A stretch of 64,000 nt of DNA from Hirudinaria manillensis (Eukaryota > Annelida > Clitellata > Hirudinida > Hirudinidae): NCBI GenBank assembly GCA_034509925.1, contig CM067532.1:3552142-3616141 (forward strand), written 5' to 3'. Positions 37,617 through 51,700 of the stretch are shown here, one piece after another (position 1 is the stretch's first letter; each line of letters starts with the position of its first letter). The notes below the pieces were generated by a model. That model ran no database searches. It was not told the origin of the DNA and saw nothing but the letters and a program-made list of their open reading frames with translations. Position numbers and translations under genes: made by a program.

Positions 37617-40600
37617 CTAAGCATCTCCCCATGGTCCTTCCAATTGCGACTCCATCCTCGGGCGTTTACATGATTTGTCAGACATGTCATCCCCGTGGCT
37701 TTCAAGTTCAGAGCTTGATGTTTCTTTGTTTATGGAATCATAAACTGTGAGAACACTAACAGGGGCTTGTTGGGGTGTTGCCCACAGAGCAGAGTGAGGC
37801 AGCTGCTTGTTGTGAGAAACACTTCCAACAAGAGATAGAAAACTTTTGGAGTTTGGTGATGAAGGTTCCTTCTTCACAGATTCCCCTAATGTGGTCAATT
37901 GGCCTGATTGCTGAAGAGCACCAGTCAAGAGGTTCAGAGTGGCTTGGTCACTCACTGGAATAATGAGTGATCTGAAAATAAACAGTTTACCAAATATGAT
38001 AAATTGCTCCAAGGCCCCATTCCATTCTGAAATTCACTTGCAAAAATCATGTTACTTATCATACCAGATTCAAAATAATAAAAATATTTGATTAAAACGG
38101 GCATCTCAACCATGGCAACTCATAACTTTTTTTTAACACAAATGTGCATATAACTTACAATTACCAACATTTCCTAGGTAAATAAATCACTTTTTAAATT
38201 CAATTACGATGTAATAAAACACGAACCCAGGAGCAATCCCAGCAACCTGAATGGCAGTGGTGAGAGGCCTCTTAGATGTCCACTGAGAGGCTGATAAAGT
38301 TGATGATGTCTGTTCATTTAAATATCCTGACTGAAGTGAGAAATCTACCAAAATAAAGTTAAATTTAACTAGAAGAACTTGTCTTTTATCACCCTTATTA
38401 TGATCATAATAATGATAGAAATGGTTATGCATTATGGAAAGAAGTTAAACACTAGCATATCAATGCCATAAATAATATGTTCCATACTAAATTAAAATCT
38501 ATTGTTATTATTGAATATTATCTATAATCAGCAAGATACTGTAAAAACTGCCTATGGGACAACTATACTTTGCCCAAAAGAGTGTCCCATGGGGAGACCG
38601 ACTCTTTTATCTATGTTAAACTAAAGAAAATATAAAACCTCAAAAAATCATTATAAAATAGGCAAAACATTCCTGAAAATGTATTAGGAAAGCATAGAAA
38701 ATACACTTTATTAAAAAAAGTCAATATTGAAGCCTTTCTGGTTTATCTAGAAATATGGATGAATCCATCAAAATATCATTCAATGAAGGAACTTAATTGA
38801 AAAATTAGTAACTGATGGGTCATGTCCTAAGTTCCTTTGTGAGAAATAGTTGTCAAGTCATGATGGTCAAATTCATTGAGGGATTCTTCACTTTCAGAAC
38901 CATTATCACTGTCAACCTTATTTACTAAACAAGCTGTTTCACATCCTTCATCCGGTGAAATGAACTCCTGAAAGGACATATCTAAAGGAAGAAAAGAAAC
39001 AAAATCACTCTGGAATGCCTCCTCTTCAATTTCAATCTCCAAAATGCCATCCCCAGCTCCTCCAAAATCACAATTTCCAAAGTTCTGGATTGTTGCTTTT
39101 GATTTCAAAAAAAATTATGTCAGTGTGAAGTTTCTGAAACATCTTGATTTCTAGACTTTTCAATCACCAGTGGCTCTAACTTCTCTCCAGATTGCACTTG
39201 GTGCCAACAAAACTTTGATTCTGTCCTTTGACTTCTTTGTGCCTTGCCTGCCTTCACTTTTTGCTTGTAAGTGACTTGGATGTCAGCAGAGGGCAGTCTC
39301 ATCACAGATGAAAATGTCATCTTCGCAAAGGTATGAAAGTCTTTCCTAAGTCAATGCTTCTAATAGAACTTCACCACTTTCACTATTCCTAACCGAAAAC
39401 TCAAAGCCACTTCTTTTGTTGAATGATTCAAATCTTTAAAGCACTTCCATTTTCATTTATAAAGAAAGCCAATTTTTTTCTCTGCATCTTCATCTATTAA
39501 TTTACTGATAACGAAACTGCCTTAAAACACATGCGTAAAGAGTTGAAACAAATCAAAGTAATCAAATCAATAAAGATCAAATGTACTTTTCCATGAAAAA
39601 TTCTAAATTAAAAGCACTTAAGGACTTAAAGTTTTGGGAAAAAGTAAATTTTAGCTATTTAACAGTTTTGGTACCATTTCAGGCAGCTTAGTTAAGTTTG
39701 GCAGGTGCAGATAAATTAGTGTCAAATTGTATTGGGATAAAAACAGCCCTAAGTACAGTGTTTACCCTAATCTTGAATGCTCCAATTCAAAGATTTTACT
39801 GTTAGTGAAACAAAAAAATTAGTTGACTCCTTTCCATACTAAAACCAAATTCCACCATTTTTAAAACATTTTTGAACACATTGGAGAAACTCTGAAAAAA
39901 ATTAGAAGGAAGCTTGCCTGTTGCAAATCCAGTAGGAAGTGCTGATGTGAAGTTGCTCAATCCCACACTATTAGGAGTCTCAACAGATATAACTGGAGTT
40001 ACCAAAGACGTCAAACTTTTATTAGCTTCCTGCAACCAAAGTCATTTAAGAAACTTGAAAACTGCTACCATAAGTCACCAATATTAGTTTTCAGGCATCG
40101 CCGGCATCATTCTAAAGCATGCACTTTCTTCAAGGAGTATTAATGGACTAAATAAAAACTTACATAAATATCTTAGAATAATCATTCATGAAATAATGCT
40201 AATGAATATAGATTTATTTGAGCCAAATTTTTTAAAACTATAAAATACAAAATTATCAAATGTCAAATACCAATTGAAAATATTTACCAAATGGACAAAA
40301 ACCATTGCAGACCATTACCTTGAGGAAAGTATTTGTTACTGCTAGGCTTGTGCTATGGCTGGCAATTAGTTGATCATACATCTAAAGCCTTAAAATCGAA
40401 ACAGCAAACGGGTTGCTGAAGATTACTCAACTCTCCCCAAGCTAACATTGAAAAAACTTGTATTAAATAGCTAACTCAATCTTTAAGCCAAAACTTAACC
40501 AATAAGCATCCATAAACTCAAGGACTTTTCCTATAAAGTAATTAACAAATCCTTTTAGTTATGAGATAGGGGAATCAAATGAAGAATGTGTATTTAAAAC

Positions 40601-43159
40601 ATAGGAACATTTACATAGAAGATTTTCTTGAAAGGAAGGCTTAAAAGAGTAAAGGTGACTAGATGTGTACTTGGGGTGAATGTGTGACATTCCTGCATGT
40701 GGCAATAATGGCAACAAGCCCCCAACTGTCATGTCTGATATCCAGCAGCTAAAAGCATTGGCTCAATTTCATAATTAATCCTACTTTGCCATTTTGTATC
40801 ATTTAAGGATATTTAAATCTCACTCTAACACACATTGAATTGCATGCACATTGTAGGTAAGTTTTGCAAAAAAAATTACATTTTGGACCTGTTCATTCAA
40901 ATTGCAATTGTTGCATTCATTGATTTTAATGTTTCTAGGCTTGTGGCTATAGCAAAATAAGCTACCTAGATCTCCTTTGGATAATTTAGTTTTATGGGAT
41001 GAATAATAAATTAAGTCCAAAATTCAATTTTAAATATTTCCTCACACTTTAAAATCTAGTATTAGATATTGCTAGACTATTTTAGACTACTTATTATAAG
41101 TCTGATGACACCATCATAATCTGCAATAAATGAAATTGAGCTCAACAACTCGACAATAAAAAAGACGTTGTTAGAACCAAACATATCTAAAACAGTTAGC
41201 AAACATAAAAGTGATAATCAAGGCAGCATCAATACAACTTTTTAAAAATGTATTCAAATAAAAAAAAAACCTACTTCCGAGTTATTCGTAACAAAAAGGC
41301 CTCTAGAATTTGGAATAAACACTCTCAGAGAAGGTCTGCTGGAGGTTGAACCAGAACTATTGGATCCAGCTACTCCTGAATTTCTTAACATCTCATCACC
41401 TGTTGTATGATTTTAAGTTTAATACAAATCTGGAATCTGAACATATTACATTCCATTTTCAAATGTTAAGTAACCTTGGTTAATCCAATATTTTGTCTGG
41501 CATAATAACAATTAACCAAAAAAATTTTTCATTAAATAAGTAAAACACAATACAAAGTGGCCTAAACAATAACTTAAGCCCATTTTCAATTCAAAAATGA
41601 AACTGAAACACCTTCTATAAATATACTTTAGAAAATTATTAGATTATCTATTAAAAACCCACAGTTTGTTGTAAGGTTCGGAAAATACACCAATCTATCA
41701 GGTAAATGGTAGACCACTTGATTAAAATGATCTGCAGATAGAATCAGCTCACGAAATATACAAAATATGTAAGCATGCCTATGTTTCAGACTTATTTGTT
41801 TAAATTAAACAAAACAAAATACCAAAACCAATCATTATCTCTTCTTAAACAATATTCATCATTAACCTGTCCTACTACATAAAGCTGTCTGCACAACATT
41901 TGATGCCTGCGGTGTTGAATTTTCAGCAATTGGCTGGGCAGGGGCAACTTTTACCAGATGTTGAAGTTGTTGAGGAAGAAGCGTTAGGGTGACATTGCTG
42001 TTCTGTACTGCCACAATCTGCTGCAGCTCAGATGGAATCTAAATACATTTTCATAGGCTTTCAAGCCATTTATTTACAAAGAATGTGTTAAATAATGGTT
42101 TCACAATGTTAAAAACACAGTTATCATGCTAGGTATTGTGACAGATGTTTTACCATTGGATGAACACTCATAAATTCCATAATTTCAATTTGTCAAATGA
42201 CCAACCACTTTAGATCTTGGTGGAAACATATCTTGTTTTCGGGCTTTCATATCATCGGAAGGGTTATCATCATCGGAGTCTGTGCTACTTCCATTGTCAT
42301 GTTTTGAAGGAAAATTCACATCAGGATCACCCTACAAAATTCATCAATGTCATCTTAAGAATAAATATGTCTATCAAAGGATCTCAACTTTGAACCTCAG
42401 TGGCCAAAGGATAATTTGCATATATGTTTCAAAAAATAATCTACCAAATTCTTTCAACTTATATCCAAAGACTTCTCTCATTTCTCTTCCTTCTTGCAAG
42501 AAAGTTAAGTTCGCATGAAAAGCTTCTGAAACCAAATTTAAATCCTCAACCTCAAGCCTCACACATAAGAGTTCACATAAAACTAATTAAGAGCTACAGA
42601 TTGTGACACTTGCTGTAAGCTTTCTTCAATAAGGAAGCTAATCATATTGGGACTATTTTTGCTCACAATGTTGCTCTGAAGACTCAAAAATATTCTAACC
42701 ACTTCTTCTTTGAAGCCACTTTTCTTCATCAATTTCTGCAATAACATAATGTAATATTATATTGATTCTTCTTAATAATATGACATTAATGCTTCAAAAA
42801 CAACAAATGTTTTTATAGCTCTAGAAAGAACTGACCTCTACAATTTCTTTATTTGTGCAGCTTTCATGAGGTTCATTGAATTCTGTGTACCTCAGCAATA
42901 CTTTATCCATATCAGTACTGGCATATTGGAATAGCTTGTTGGATCCATTGAAAACAATCAAAGCAATTTCACAATCACAGAGTACACTCAGTTCATAGGC
43001 TTTTTTCATCAACCCAAATTTTCGTTTTGTGAAAGTGACCTTAAAAATCCTACTTGTTACAAGATGGAAAACTCACAAAAATCTAATGCTCATTGAACAT
43101 CCAACCTGCTTGTTTCTTTCATCAGTGATGGGTTCAATGCGAATTTTTTTCCTACCCAT
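37617..43159 (-). CDS. Mef2: MEF2 MADS-box transcription factor
   Basis: Myocyte enhancer factor 2, a nuclear MADS-box activator in muscle and neurons. Nine exons: 43106-43159, 42836-43039, 42700-42735, 42206-42331, 41879-42038, 41275-41399, 39918-40029, 38221-38344 and 37617-37971; 1296 nt, 431 aa. Exons 1-2 carry the MADS box ([38 protein letters not shown]) and the MEF2 domain. The exon-1/2 junction after NKQ is the conserved MEF2 position. The usual alternatively spliced exon after the MEF2 domain is represented by a 12-codon exon 3. The C-terminal activation region keeps [33 protein letters not shown] and the phospho-SUMO motif VKKEPSSP at 346-353. Intron 7 has an apparent GC donor and holds a pogo-like insertion. 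The exon 8 donor was chosen to fit phase. Confidence 0.93.
38539..39802 (-). mobile_element. pogo/Tigger-like DNA transposon, copy 1, internally deleted
   Basis: About 1.26 kb inside MEF2 intron 7, flanked by TA on both sides (38537-38538, 39803-39804). The ends are imperfect inverted repeats: CTGTAAAAACTGCC on the left, and ACAGTAAAATCTTTGAATTG read inward from the right, the CAGT(A)nACCT style of pogo/Tigger. Minus-strand remnants of a DDE_1 transposase include [14 protein letters not shown] (helix-turn-helix-like), [35 protein letters not shown] and, after a deletion of the catalytic core, [16 protein letters not shown] and an acidic tail. It is non-autonomous. Confidence 0.8.
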
Positions 43160-45788
43160 TTATAATGTTTAATTGCTGCAGTGTCTGGAAATAAGCATTC
43201 ATATATAACGAATTCAGATTCCATTAGGTGATGGCAATTTTCTGCTTGTTATAAACTAATATGACAAAAGCCATTGGGAAGAATCCAACTTATAAAGGCC
43301 TATGAGGGTAGGCAACTGATTGAAATTGATCAAAATAAATTCAACACATATTATGATAGCGCATTCGATCACTGTGAGTTAATCAGTACGATAGCAGGCA
43401 GGCTTAAGATCGACCATCTGCCATTTCGAATTAATATCGGTTTCAGAAATCAAAAGTATCGACCCGGACTATCACCGGAAATTTTGCCAAAAACTAGTCA
43501 ACAAGATGCTATTTATACTGACCAGTTAAATATGTTTTTCGCTCCTCTTTCGCAGCTATTTTTGACCCAAACCTCCAGAAATCACGACGCTGGATCCAGT
43601 GTATCCTTGCGCATATACAAACCAGTCCTTTTACCTATAATTCTAATCTACTCACACTAGAGAATTTAAAAAAAAAGCATGCAATAAAATTACATAATAT
43701 TATTACATTTGTAAAATATAAGATTAACCATAAGTTCGAAGAGCTTCGAAACAAATTTCTGACATTTAACATCTTAAATGCATTTTTAAACTTTATTTAT
43801 CATAATACGAATATGTTAGCAAACTTTTGGCAAGATACCTTCTTTCCCCGAAAATAAGATACTGTCTTATATTAAATTTTATTACAAACTAGAGGTATGG
43901 CTTATTTTGGAGGGTGTTTTACATTTTAAAAGGCAATAATTAGTATTTTGTAAACAGAATTGTTCCTTCATTGTAGAGAAATTAAGGTTAAGGAGGCAAG
44001 AAACATGATTTTTGCAATTTATTATTGCGGCACCATTCAATTATAGTGTTTACAATCATGCAATATCTTCAAGCTCATGAAATGATTGGTTCCATGCATC
44101 TCGAATTGCTATGAATGTCCATTACATAATTAAGTGATTAGGGTGGTGCTCCCACGACGGGATTCGAAGCTTAAATCACATTAGCGCTTCTTATCCTTTC
44201 CACCTTTCATTAAATGACTGAGGCCACCATATGAGGACATACGAATAAACAACTTCTTACTAGTACATAAGCCAGTTACAGTGATATTTTAATTAAAAAA
44301 CGCACTTACAAAATTGGTCCAGAAAATGCTAAAGCGGAAATCATATTGCAACCATATCAGATGGTCTTATTCTCAAAAGTATTGACAGTTGCCTAAATCA
44401 ACCACATATAACACACTTAAGAAACTTATTTCATTTGATCAAATTGCATCATTAACGGTATGAATTGTTAGAGGACGTATAGTCCTCAGTTTGGGTTTCT
44501 GTAAGGCAGTGTTTTCCAATGCAAGCATTTGAATTTCAGTAGCATCCGGTCTGATGCCTATAAAAGTCCATTGAATAACTAGATGATTAGGATGATCGAA
44601 CAGATTACCACGGTGATGAGATCGATTCAGCGAGATAAAGAAAAGGAAAAAAATACATTCGGCTTTTGACGGATTTGAGTGCCCATCCTTTATTGGGCTT
44701 TTAACTCACTTGGGCATTATTTTATATTATGAGAGTTTATTTTAATACTAAATATATTTTCTGCAGGAGTTTCTAGAAGTATTCGTATCTGTACCTCATG
44801 CAAATTAGATGTCAATTGGCGCTGATTAATATTCAAACCACTATAATTTATCATTGTGATTGGCCAGGAGTCCGTTCACCACAATTACTTTCACTATGGC
44901 GCTTCATTTCTTCGTAAACATTGCATAAGCTACCACGTTATCATCATATAAATTCAGCTTTCATGCTTTTCAAAATAAATGTAAAGCCAATGATCCAACT
45001 TACAATTTACGTTTACATGGGCATGTTTTCAAGGGCATGAACGACTACTTAGGTTGCAGAGACCGGAAGTTTCATTATAATGTGTTCCTTTAAAATGCCT
45101 TCGTATCTTCCAGGGGGAAGAGTAGCAAAATTTCAATCAGTCACAGCTAACAAGGAGATTTAGTCTTTGCAAGAAACTCAACGAAAAAAAATCCGCAAAA
45201 CTTTTAACTTTTGAAAATCAAAATCATGTAACTTAATGCGCCTGCAGTGCGCAGCGGGGGCGGGGTTCACGGCACGTAAAGCCTAATACGACACGTTTGC
45301 GGGAATACGACACTTAAAATCATGCTGACGTTTATTTCCCGGGAAGCACGCAGCATAAGATGCGTGCTCCCCTACCAATGTTCGAACATTGCCTTCTTAA
45401 TCATGAGAGCCCTCAGAGGCATCTGTGGAAGCACAAACCCGTTGCCAAGACGGTTGTCATTATCATTGAACCCAGTTAACTCGTTCACTATCATAACGTC
45501 GCCCCTAATCATCTAATCATCAACTAACTACAAATCAAACACCCATGGTAACTCCATCCATGATCCAAAACAAGACCAAAACTCTGAGATTCTGGCATGT
45601 CAGCTATCTTAGATGATGAATCAGCACAACTAATTCTGGTCATCTCTGACCAAAGAGTAACCTTATATATTTTCATAAAATCACAGCCAAATTAGATGGC
45701 AACCAAAAATTAACAAGCTTAACCAACTTAAAATGTAACCTCCAAAACACATAACTCAGACTAAATTGTTACTTCCTCAAAGATTCAA
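43160..45788. other. MEF2 upstream and aldolase 3' region
   Basis: Contains the MEF2 promoter side. A plus-strand 128-codon frame at 43274-43660 runs divergently from MEF2 but has no recognisable domain. Two diverged copies of a repeat lie at 44050-44180 and 44520-44640. A GC-rich patch at 45241-45370 includes a short inverted repeat (GCACGCA / TGCGTGC, 45347-45368). No gene is called. Confidence 0.4.
44050..44640 (+). repeat. Two diverged copies of an unidentified interspersed repeat
   Basis: Segments about 44100-44165 and 44555-44630 align with indels: both share GTCCATT, then a GATTAGG block, then a B-box-like ATTCGA or TCGATTC. The arrangement suggests an old tRNA-derived SINE family, but no A box or tail is clear. 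Confidence 0.3.
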
Positions 45789-48700
45789 TCAATAAGAATG
45801 CTTGGCCACAAACAGGGACTGATCTCCTGCCATTCCTTTCAATCCACCTGTATACTTTCCTTGGCATGCAAGACCATTAGCCTGACAAAAGGAAATATTT
45901 AAATGAAAACAATCAATAGGAAAAAGAATAAATTCCAAAATCAAGTTGAAAATATTCCCACCACTTCAATAATCTCTGAAGCACTCATACATACACAAAA
46001 TAAACAGAGACACAATTGACTGGCAAAAATTATCAAACAACCGAAGCTCTGGTCAAGAATTCCTTCTGTGCAACTTCCACATTCTCCACCTTCCCCTGCC
46101 AAGCTTTCAAAACAGAAGCCTGCAAAGCTCTTCCATAACTAAATGATAGAGCCCAGGGTTTTTTTCCTTCAACTTGGTTGATAGCATTCAAATTTTGTGT
46201 GGCCTCTTCTTCTGACTGACCACCAGACAAAAACACAATACCTAACAAAATCAATTAATACTCTCACTGAAAGAGATTGACAATAAAAAGAAATAAAGTT
46301 TATCCATTACACTTTTAAATAGATATTACAGGTAAAACCTGTCTTTATGGACAACTCTGCATTGTTCAAAAAAGTATCCCTATGGGGGATGTTGTCCCTT
46401 TTAGTAGGTATCTATGTTAAACTAATAAAAAAATATAAAACTTAAAAAAATAACTTTATATAAATTTCATGAAAACAATTAAGAAAAAATATATTAGGAA
46501 AACATAGAAATTACATTTCACTAAAACCAGTCAAAATTATTTGACTTTTTGTGTGCCTTTTGATCTTTCCTTCTATTTAGTCTTATCCTAATCTCTGGGA
46601 TAGACAAATCCATTCAAATATCATCCAATGAAGGACTTGAATTGATATAAATTAGTAAGTGATGGGTCATGTTCTAAGCTTCTTTTTAAGAAATAGCTGT
46701 CAGGTCTATATGGTCAAGTTCGTTGGGGAATTCTTCATTTTCAGAATCATTATTATAGTCAACCATATTTACTATCACCATATACTTCAACCAATGAAAT
46801 GAACTCCTGAAAGGTTATATCTGAAGGAAGAAGAGATTCACTCTGTAATGCCTCCTCTTCAATTTTAATCTCCAATAAGCCATCATCAGCTTCTCCAAAA
46901 ACACAATTTCCAAAGAAGTTCTGAATTGTTGATGGTTTAAAAAAAATGATGTCAATGTGAAGTTTTTGAAACATCTTGTTTTCTAGACTTTCCAATCACA
47001 ACTGGCTCCAACTTCTCTTCAGATTGCATTTGGTGCCAACAAAACTCTGATTACGTCTTTTATATTCTTCATGCCTTGCCTGCCTTCACTTTTTGCTTGT
47101 GAGTGACTTGGATGTCAGCAACTTGTAGGAGAGGGCAGTCTCAGTTGGAAATGTTGTCCATGGAATAGTCCTTGCAAAGATATTAAAGTCTTTCTAGTCC
47201 AAAACAATGCTTCTAATGGAATTTTACCACTTCCACCATTCCCAATTGAAACTCAATGCCATTTCTTTTGTTGAATGATTCAAAACTTGTAAGCATTTCC
47301 ATATTCTTTTCTAAGGAAAGTCAATGTTTTTTTTCTGTAAATCTGTAGCTATTAATTTAATGACAATGAAACTGCCTTAAAACACAAAATGAATGAAGAC
47401 AAAGGAGTTGAAACAAATCAAAATAAAAGTTCATGCTTTTCCATGATAAATGCTTACAAATTTAAAGCATTTAAGGAATTGTAGGAAAAATTAAACGTCC
47501 CTATTTAAAATTTCAGACTAGCTCTTGGACCAGTTTGGCAGGTTTTATCCTATTTTCAGGTGCTCCAACTCAAAGGTTTTGCTGTATTAGTTTTAAGAAT
47601 ATGGCAAATGATATTATTATATTGCCCAAGAGATATCCTTGCTATCAAGTATTAACATTAAACTAAAGTAAAATTGCTTCCTAGAAAAATGGCCCTTAGG
47701 ACTTATGTTTAACCCTAATCTTAGATGCCCTAATTCAAAGGGTTTAATGTACTTTACAAATATAAAACAATGTTTTTTTGATTTTAGGTATTTGTATCAA
47801 TAAAAAAAATTTATTTATTGAGGCAATGATAATGTCTTCATTGAACATGGTTCTTAATTAAAGCTAGATCTTCCAGCAATCTATTTTGTATATTTTAAAA
47901 GTATTTAATCTATATCTTTCCCTAGGTGGCAGAAGTGTTCAACTTTGCCCATGACATCATTTTAGTATTTATTAATTAATTATAATTTTAACAAAATTTA
48001 TGGTTGATTCATATATTATCATCTGAAAAGTGTACAAAATCTCAGCTTGTTTGGACATCAGGAAATAAGTGAAAAATTGATTGAAAGATTTGACCAGACA
48101 ATGTGAGTTAAACCTTGGTTGCATTAGGTAAAAAAAGTGTACCCCAACACATTTGTTGTTACTGAGCATCAAACAAAAGTTTGTTATTAAAACTATTGCA
48201 CTAGTCAATTGCCACAGGTTCATGGAATATAAAAATATAATTTTCATTAAACAATTATTATATAATGCCATGTGGCAGTGTTTACAAACAAGAAACCTCT
48301 GCAAGTAGTGCCATGCAGAAGGGCTGTGTTTTACCCATTGTGATTGTTTTAATATTAATGTTTTGTAAATATTTAACTAAAATTGATATTTTCCAATAAT
48401 TATTAGTAAATAAATGTTGATTATCTGGTGTCAAACATTATAAAATAGGCATGAATGTTTAGCAACATTTACAAGACAAAATTGCTCATTTTGGTTGTCA
48501 AAAAAAACCTAGTTACATCACTAATTACAGTTTACATCACTGTATAGTTAATAACAGTTTTAACATTTCTTAGTTTCTTCATCTTTTCTTCTTTTTCATA
48601 TTTCTTCAGTCTATCTCACATCTCTGGGCATAATGTATGTAATTATATAAGTAAATGTGTAACTTATTTATGATCTAAACCTCTAGATAGAGATCCTCAA

Positions 48701-51700
48701 ATAAAATTAAAATATTTTCACAAATTTTAACTCCTTATAACTCGATCGCACAACAGTGATTTTCCTCGTCAGAAACACCACAATTTGTTTCACAGCCTTT
48801 TTATTATTTCTTCCAAGTCTCTATAAGCTTCAAGAAAGTTTTTTTTCTTTATCAACAATTCTAATCATGGGAACTTTACTCATATGAATTTCCCATGACC
48901 GTGATATGCTATCATCACTGCTGACCACACAGAGAGTTATAACATTCTCATTTTACAATAGACAAAAATCTATAACTATAACTAGTTTAAAGTTGCAACA
49001 TGTTTTATGTTATAATAAATATGTTACATTTATATTATATTTTATAATAGCATTTTATATGTTGCATTTGCAACATTGCAATTGTTATTAAAAAATCTGT
49101 AATGCTTGTGAATATGCATGTCCATAAATTTAGTGCTAGGGGTACAAATGTACCCCATACCTTTTGAACACTCGTAAAAAAGAAACGTTTAACTTTAGCC
49201 AAAAAATATTTACATGACATAATAACAGACGTGTTAAAGATAATTCTTACAAAAATTCATGACAAAATTTTAAAAACAGGCTTTAGGATTTAAAAAAAAA
49301 CAACAAACAATGAGATACGTTGGAGTATCCAAGGATTAAATAAAAGCACTAAAAAAATTAGATAATGAGATTCTGATCCCACAGCAGGCTACCATGACTG
49401 GATCATTAACAGTATAATTCATTTTCCATGGCTACTCCAAATGTATCTTTAAAATTCAAATAATATTGAAAAGATTATAACAATGAACCTGGAACAGCAA
49501 CTGGCACAGTTTGTTGGAGCACTTCCACGGTTGCTGCAGCTATTTGTTCTGGAGTACACTTTCCTTGATAGGACTGACCTGGCATAACCATGTTGGGCTT
49601 AAGAAGTGTCCCTCCCAGGTAAACATGATGGTCAGATAAAGCCTTGTACACAAAGGCCAGTACCTAATCAACATTCCCATATTTTAAACTTAATTCTGTA
49701 AAGCTTAAAAAAATTAGTTTAAATGAAATACCAAGCACTTCGCAAATTTTTCTTTTCATTTCCAAAAAATACAAATATAAACCTCTCCAGTCACTCTCTT
49801 TGAAGTTTCAAGGTCATGATCTCCATCTGGAAGGACTTCTGGCTCCACAATGGGAACTAGGCCATTCTTTAAAGAGCATATAAAATTTATATTACTTATT
49901 AGGTATACATACAGTGCACATCATAAATATAGCCTAAGTTCAAAGAATCACATATTTTTTTTCACATCTTTCAAATTATCTTTAAACTTTCATCAAAATG
50001 TCAATTATAGCAATCTATTCACAAGAAAATAATTAACTGGCATTCAATAAAAGTTGGATAATAATGAGGCGCCACCAAGAAAAGGTTATGTTGTTTCTTC
50101 AAGTTTTTTTTTTCAAAAGAGACATCATTCTGTCATGGAAAACAACTTTTTTCACAAATATTCAGTAGGATAAGACTTCTTATTTATATCACTTGATGTC
50201 AGTAACATGTTTATAGAATGAAAGTTTTGATAATTAATATTATTATAAATGAGCTCAGGAAAGTGACTTAATAATGTAAAAGAAAAATTCAGGACCTTAA
50301 AGACTTGAATTTATCAATTTAAAGAAAATATTTGAGACTTTAGGATGTTGAATTTCTCTAGAAAGGTTATAAGCCATTATCTAAGTGACCCTCAAAGTTA
50401 AGTTACAACCTTTTCTCATGGAAGATATGCTGTGATTTGAGGTTTTCAAAATATCAAAGATATGGCAATTGTTAGGGCCAATTCCCTGTCAAGGAAAGGG
50501 CAGGGCCAACTCCTGTTTATAAGTCAGTGGAGCGAAGGTTCCAGAGTCATAGGCTGAGTTAGGAAGTTCAGGTCATTGCTAAGTTATCGAACAATTTAGT
50601 TTTTACAGACAGTATTATCGACTACGAGGATTCTATTGTTGCTTTCCTTTAGCTTCGAAGGGTTCAAAGTCGAAATAAAGGAAGAAAGACTCAACTCAGT
50701 GTTATTCACCACAACTTTTAATGAAATCAATTTGCCAAAACAAATGATATAACCGCAAAAAACTCAAGGAATTCAATACTTAGTCGAAATCCATAAGGCT
50801 CCACTAATCAAGAATATTTTATTAGTCCAACCTGTTGACAAATGCTTGCATAGCGAGCCAAGACATTAGCATTTTCAATGAGTGCCAAATACGAAGGAGC
50901 ATGAGCACTGATTTTGTAAACACATCTCCACTTTGCAAAGCGGGCTCCATCTTTATAATATTGGGCACATCTTTCACCTAGTTTATCCAATCCTAAAAAA
51001 TTATTGGTTTTTGAAATACACTTCAAGCAAATCACCAATTTCTCACCAAAAAGAGAAAACACTTCACTAAAAATAATGCTTCTGTATGAAATGCATGATT
51101 GGCTTAAGCATTCAATCACCTTAATCTAATAATACTTATAACTGCAACTGCTGAAGTCATTTTCTGACTATATAATTGTCGTCTTACAAAATCATTGTCA
51201 AAAACCTTTATGAATCTAAAAATATCCTACCTTAAATTAACAAACTTACACACAGACATACATGCTCTCAGACGAATAAACTAAAGCTGTGCAACACACT
51301 TTCCATGGCCATTACCACTACCAAAGCTACTAAGATTGATTAAAAGTAAAAAGGGATTTTACATATAAGGAAAGTGGTTCACCCTGGGTTGTGGTCTCTC
51401 CATCTGTTCCACCAAGGACAACAGTACCAAGATCAACTTTTATGCCTGGAATGATATTTCTATCACTGAGATATTTAATCAAGGGAATACCCTGCTCATC
51501 CTTTTGATAAAGAGTTTCATGAAACAGAATGACACCGCTGATACTTTCAGCATAAATTGGGTCAGATGCAAAAAGAAGTTTCCTATATTGCAGGCGATTT
51601 TCTTCTGAATTTTCGACACTTATTTTCTCAAATCGTTTTCCAATGGTACCTGTTTTAAATGTTTAATATGTCTATTTGCAATCACAATGAACATAAAACA

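Noticed and set aside
38827..39320. Two host genes with acidic and KLEPLVI-containing products in the MEF2 intron
   Set aside because: The same sequences recur at 46.3-47.6 and 63.5-63.9 kb and fall within TA-flanked inverted ends, so they are transposase remnants, not host genes.
45241..45370. CpG-island promoter or structured RNA
   Set aside because: GC-rich with a 7-bp inverted repeat, but too short and without further support.
48906..49220. Small coding genes inside aldolase intron 5
   Set aside because: Very AT-rich overlapping frames on both strands with no domains or splice context.
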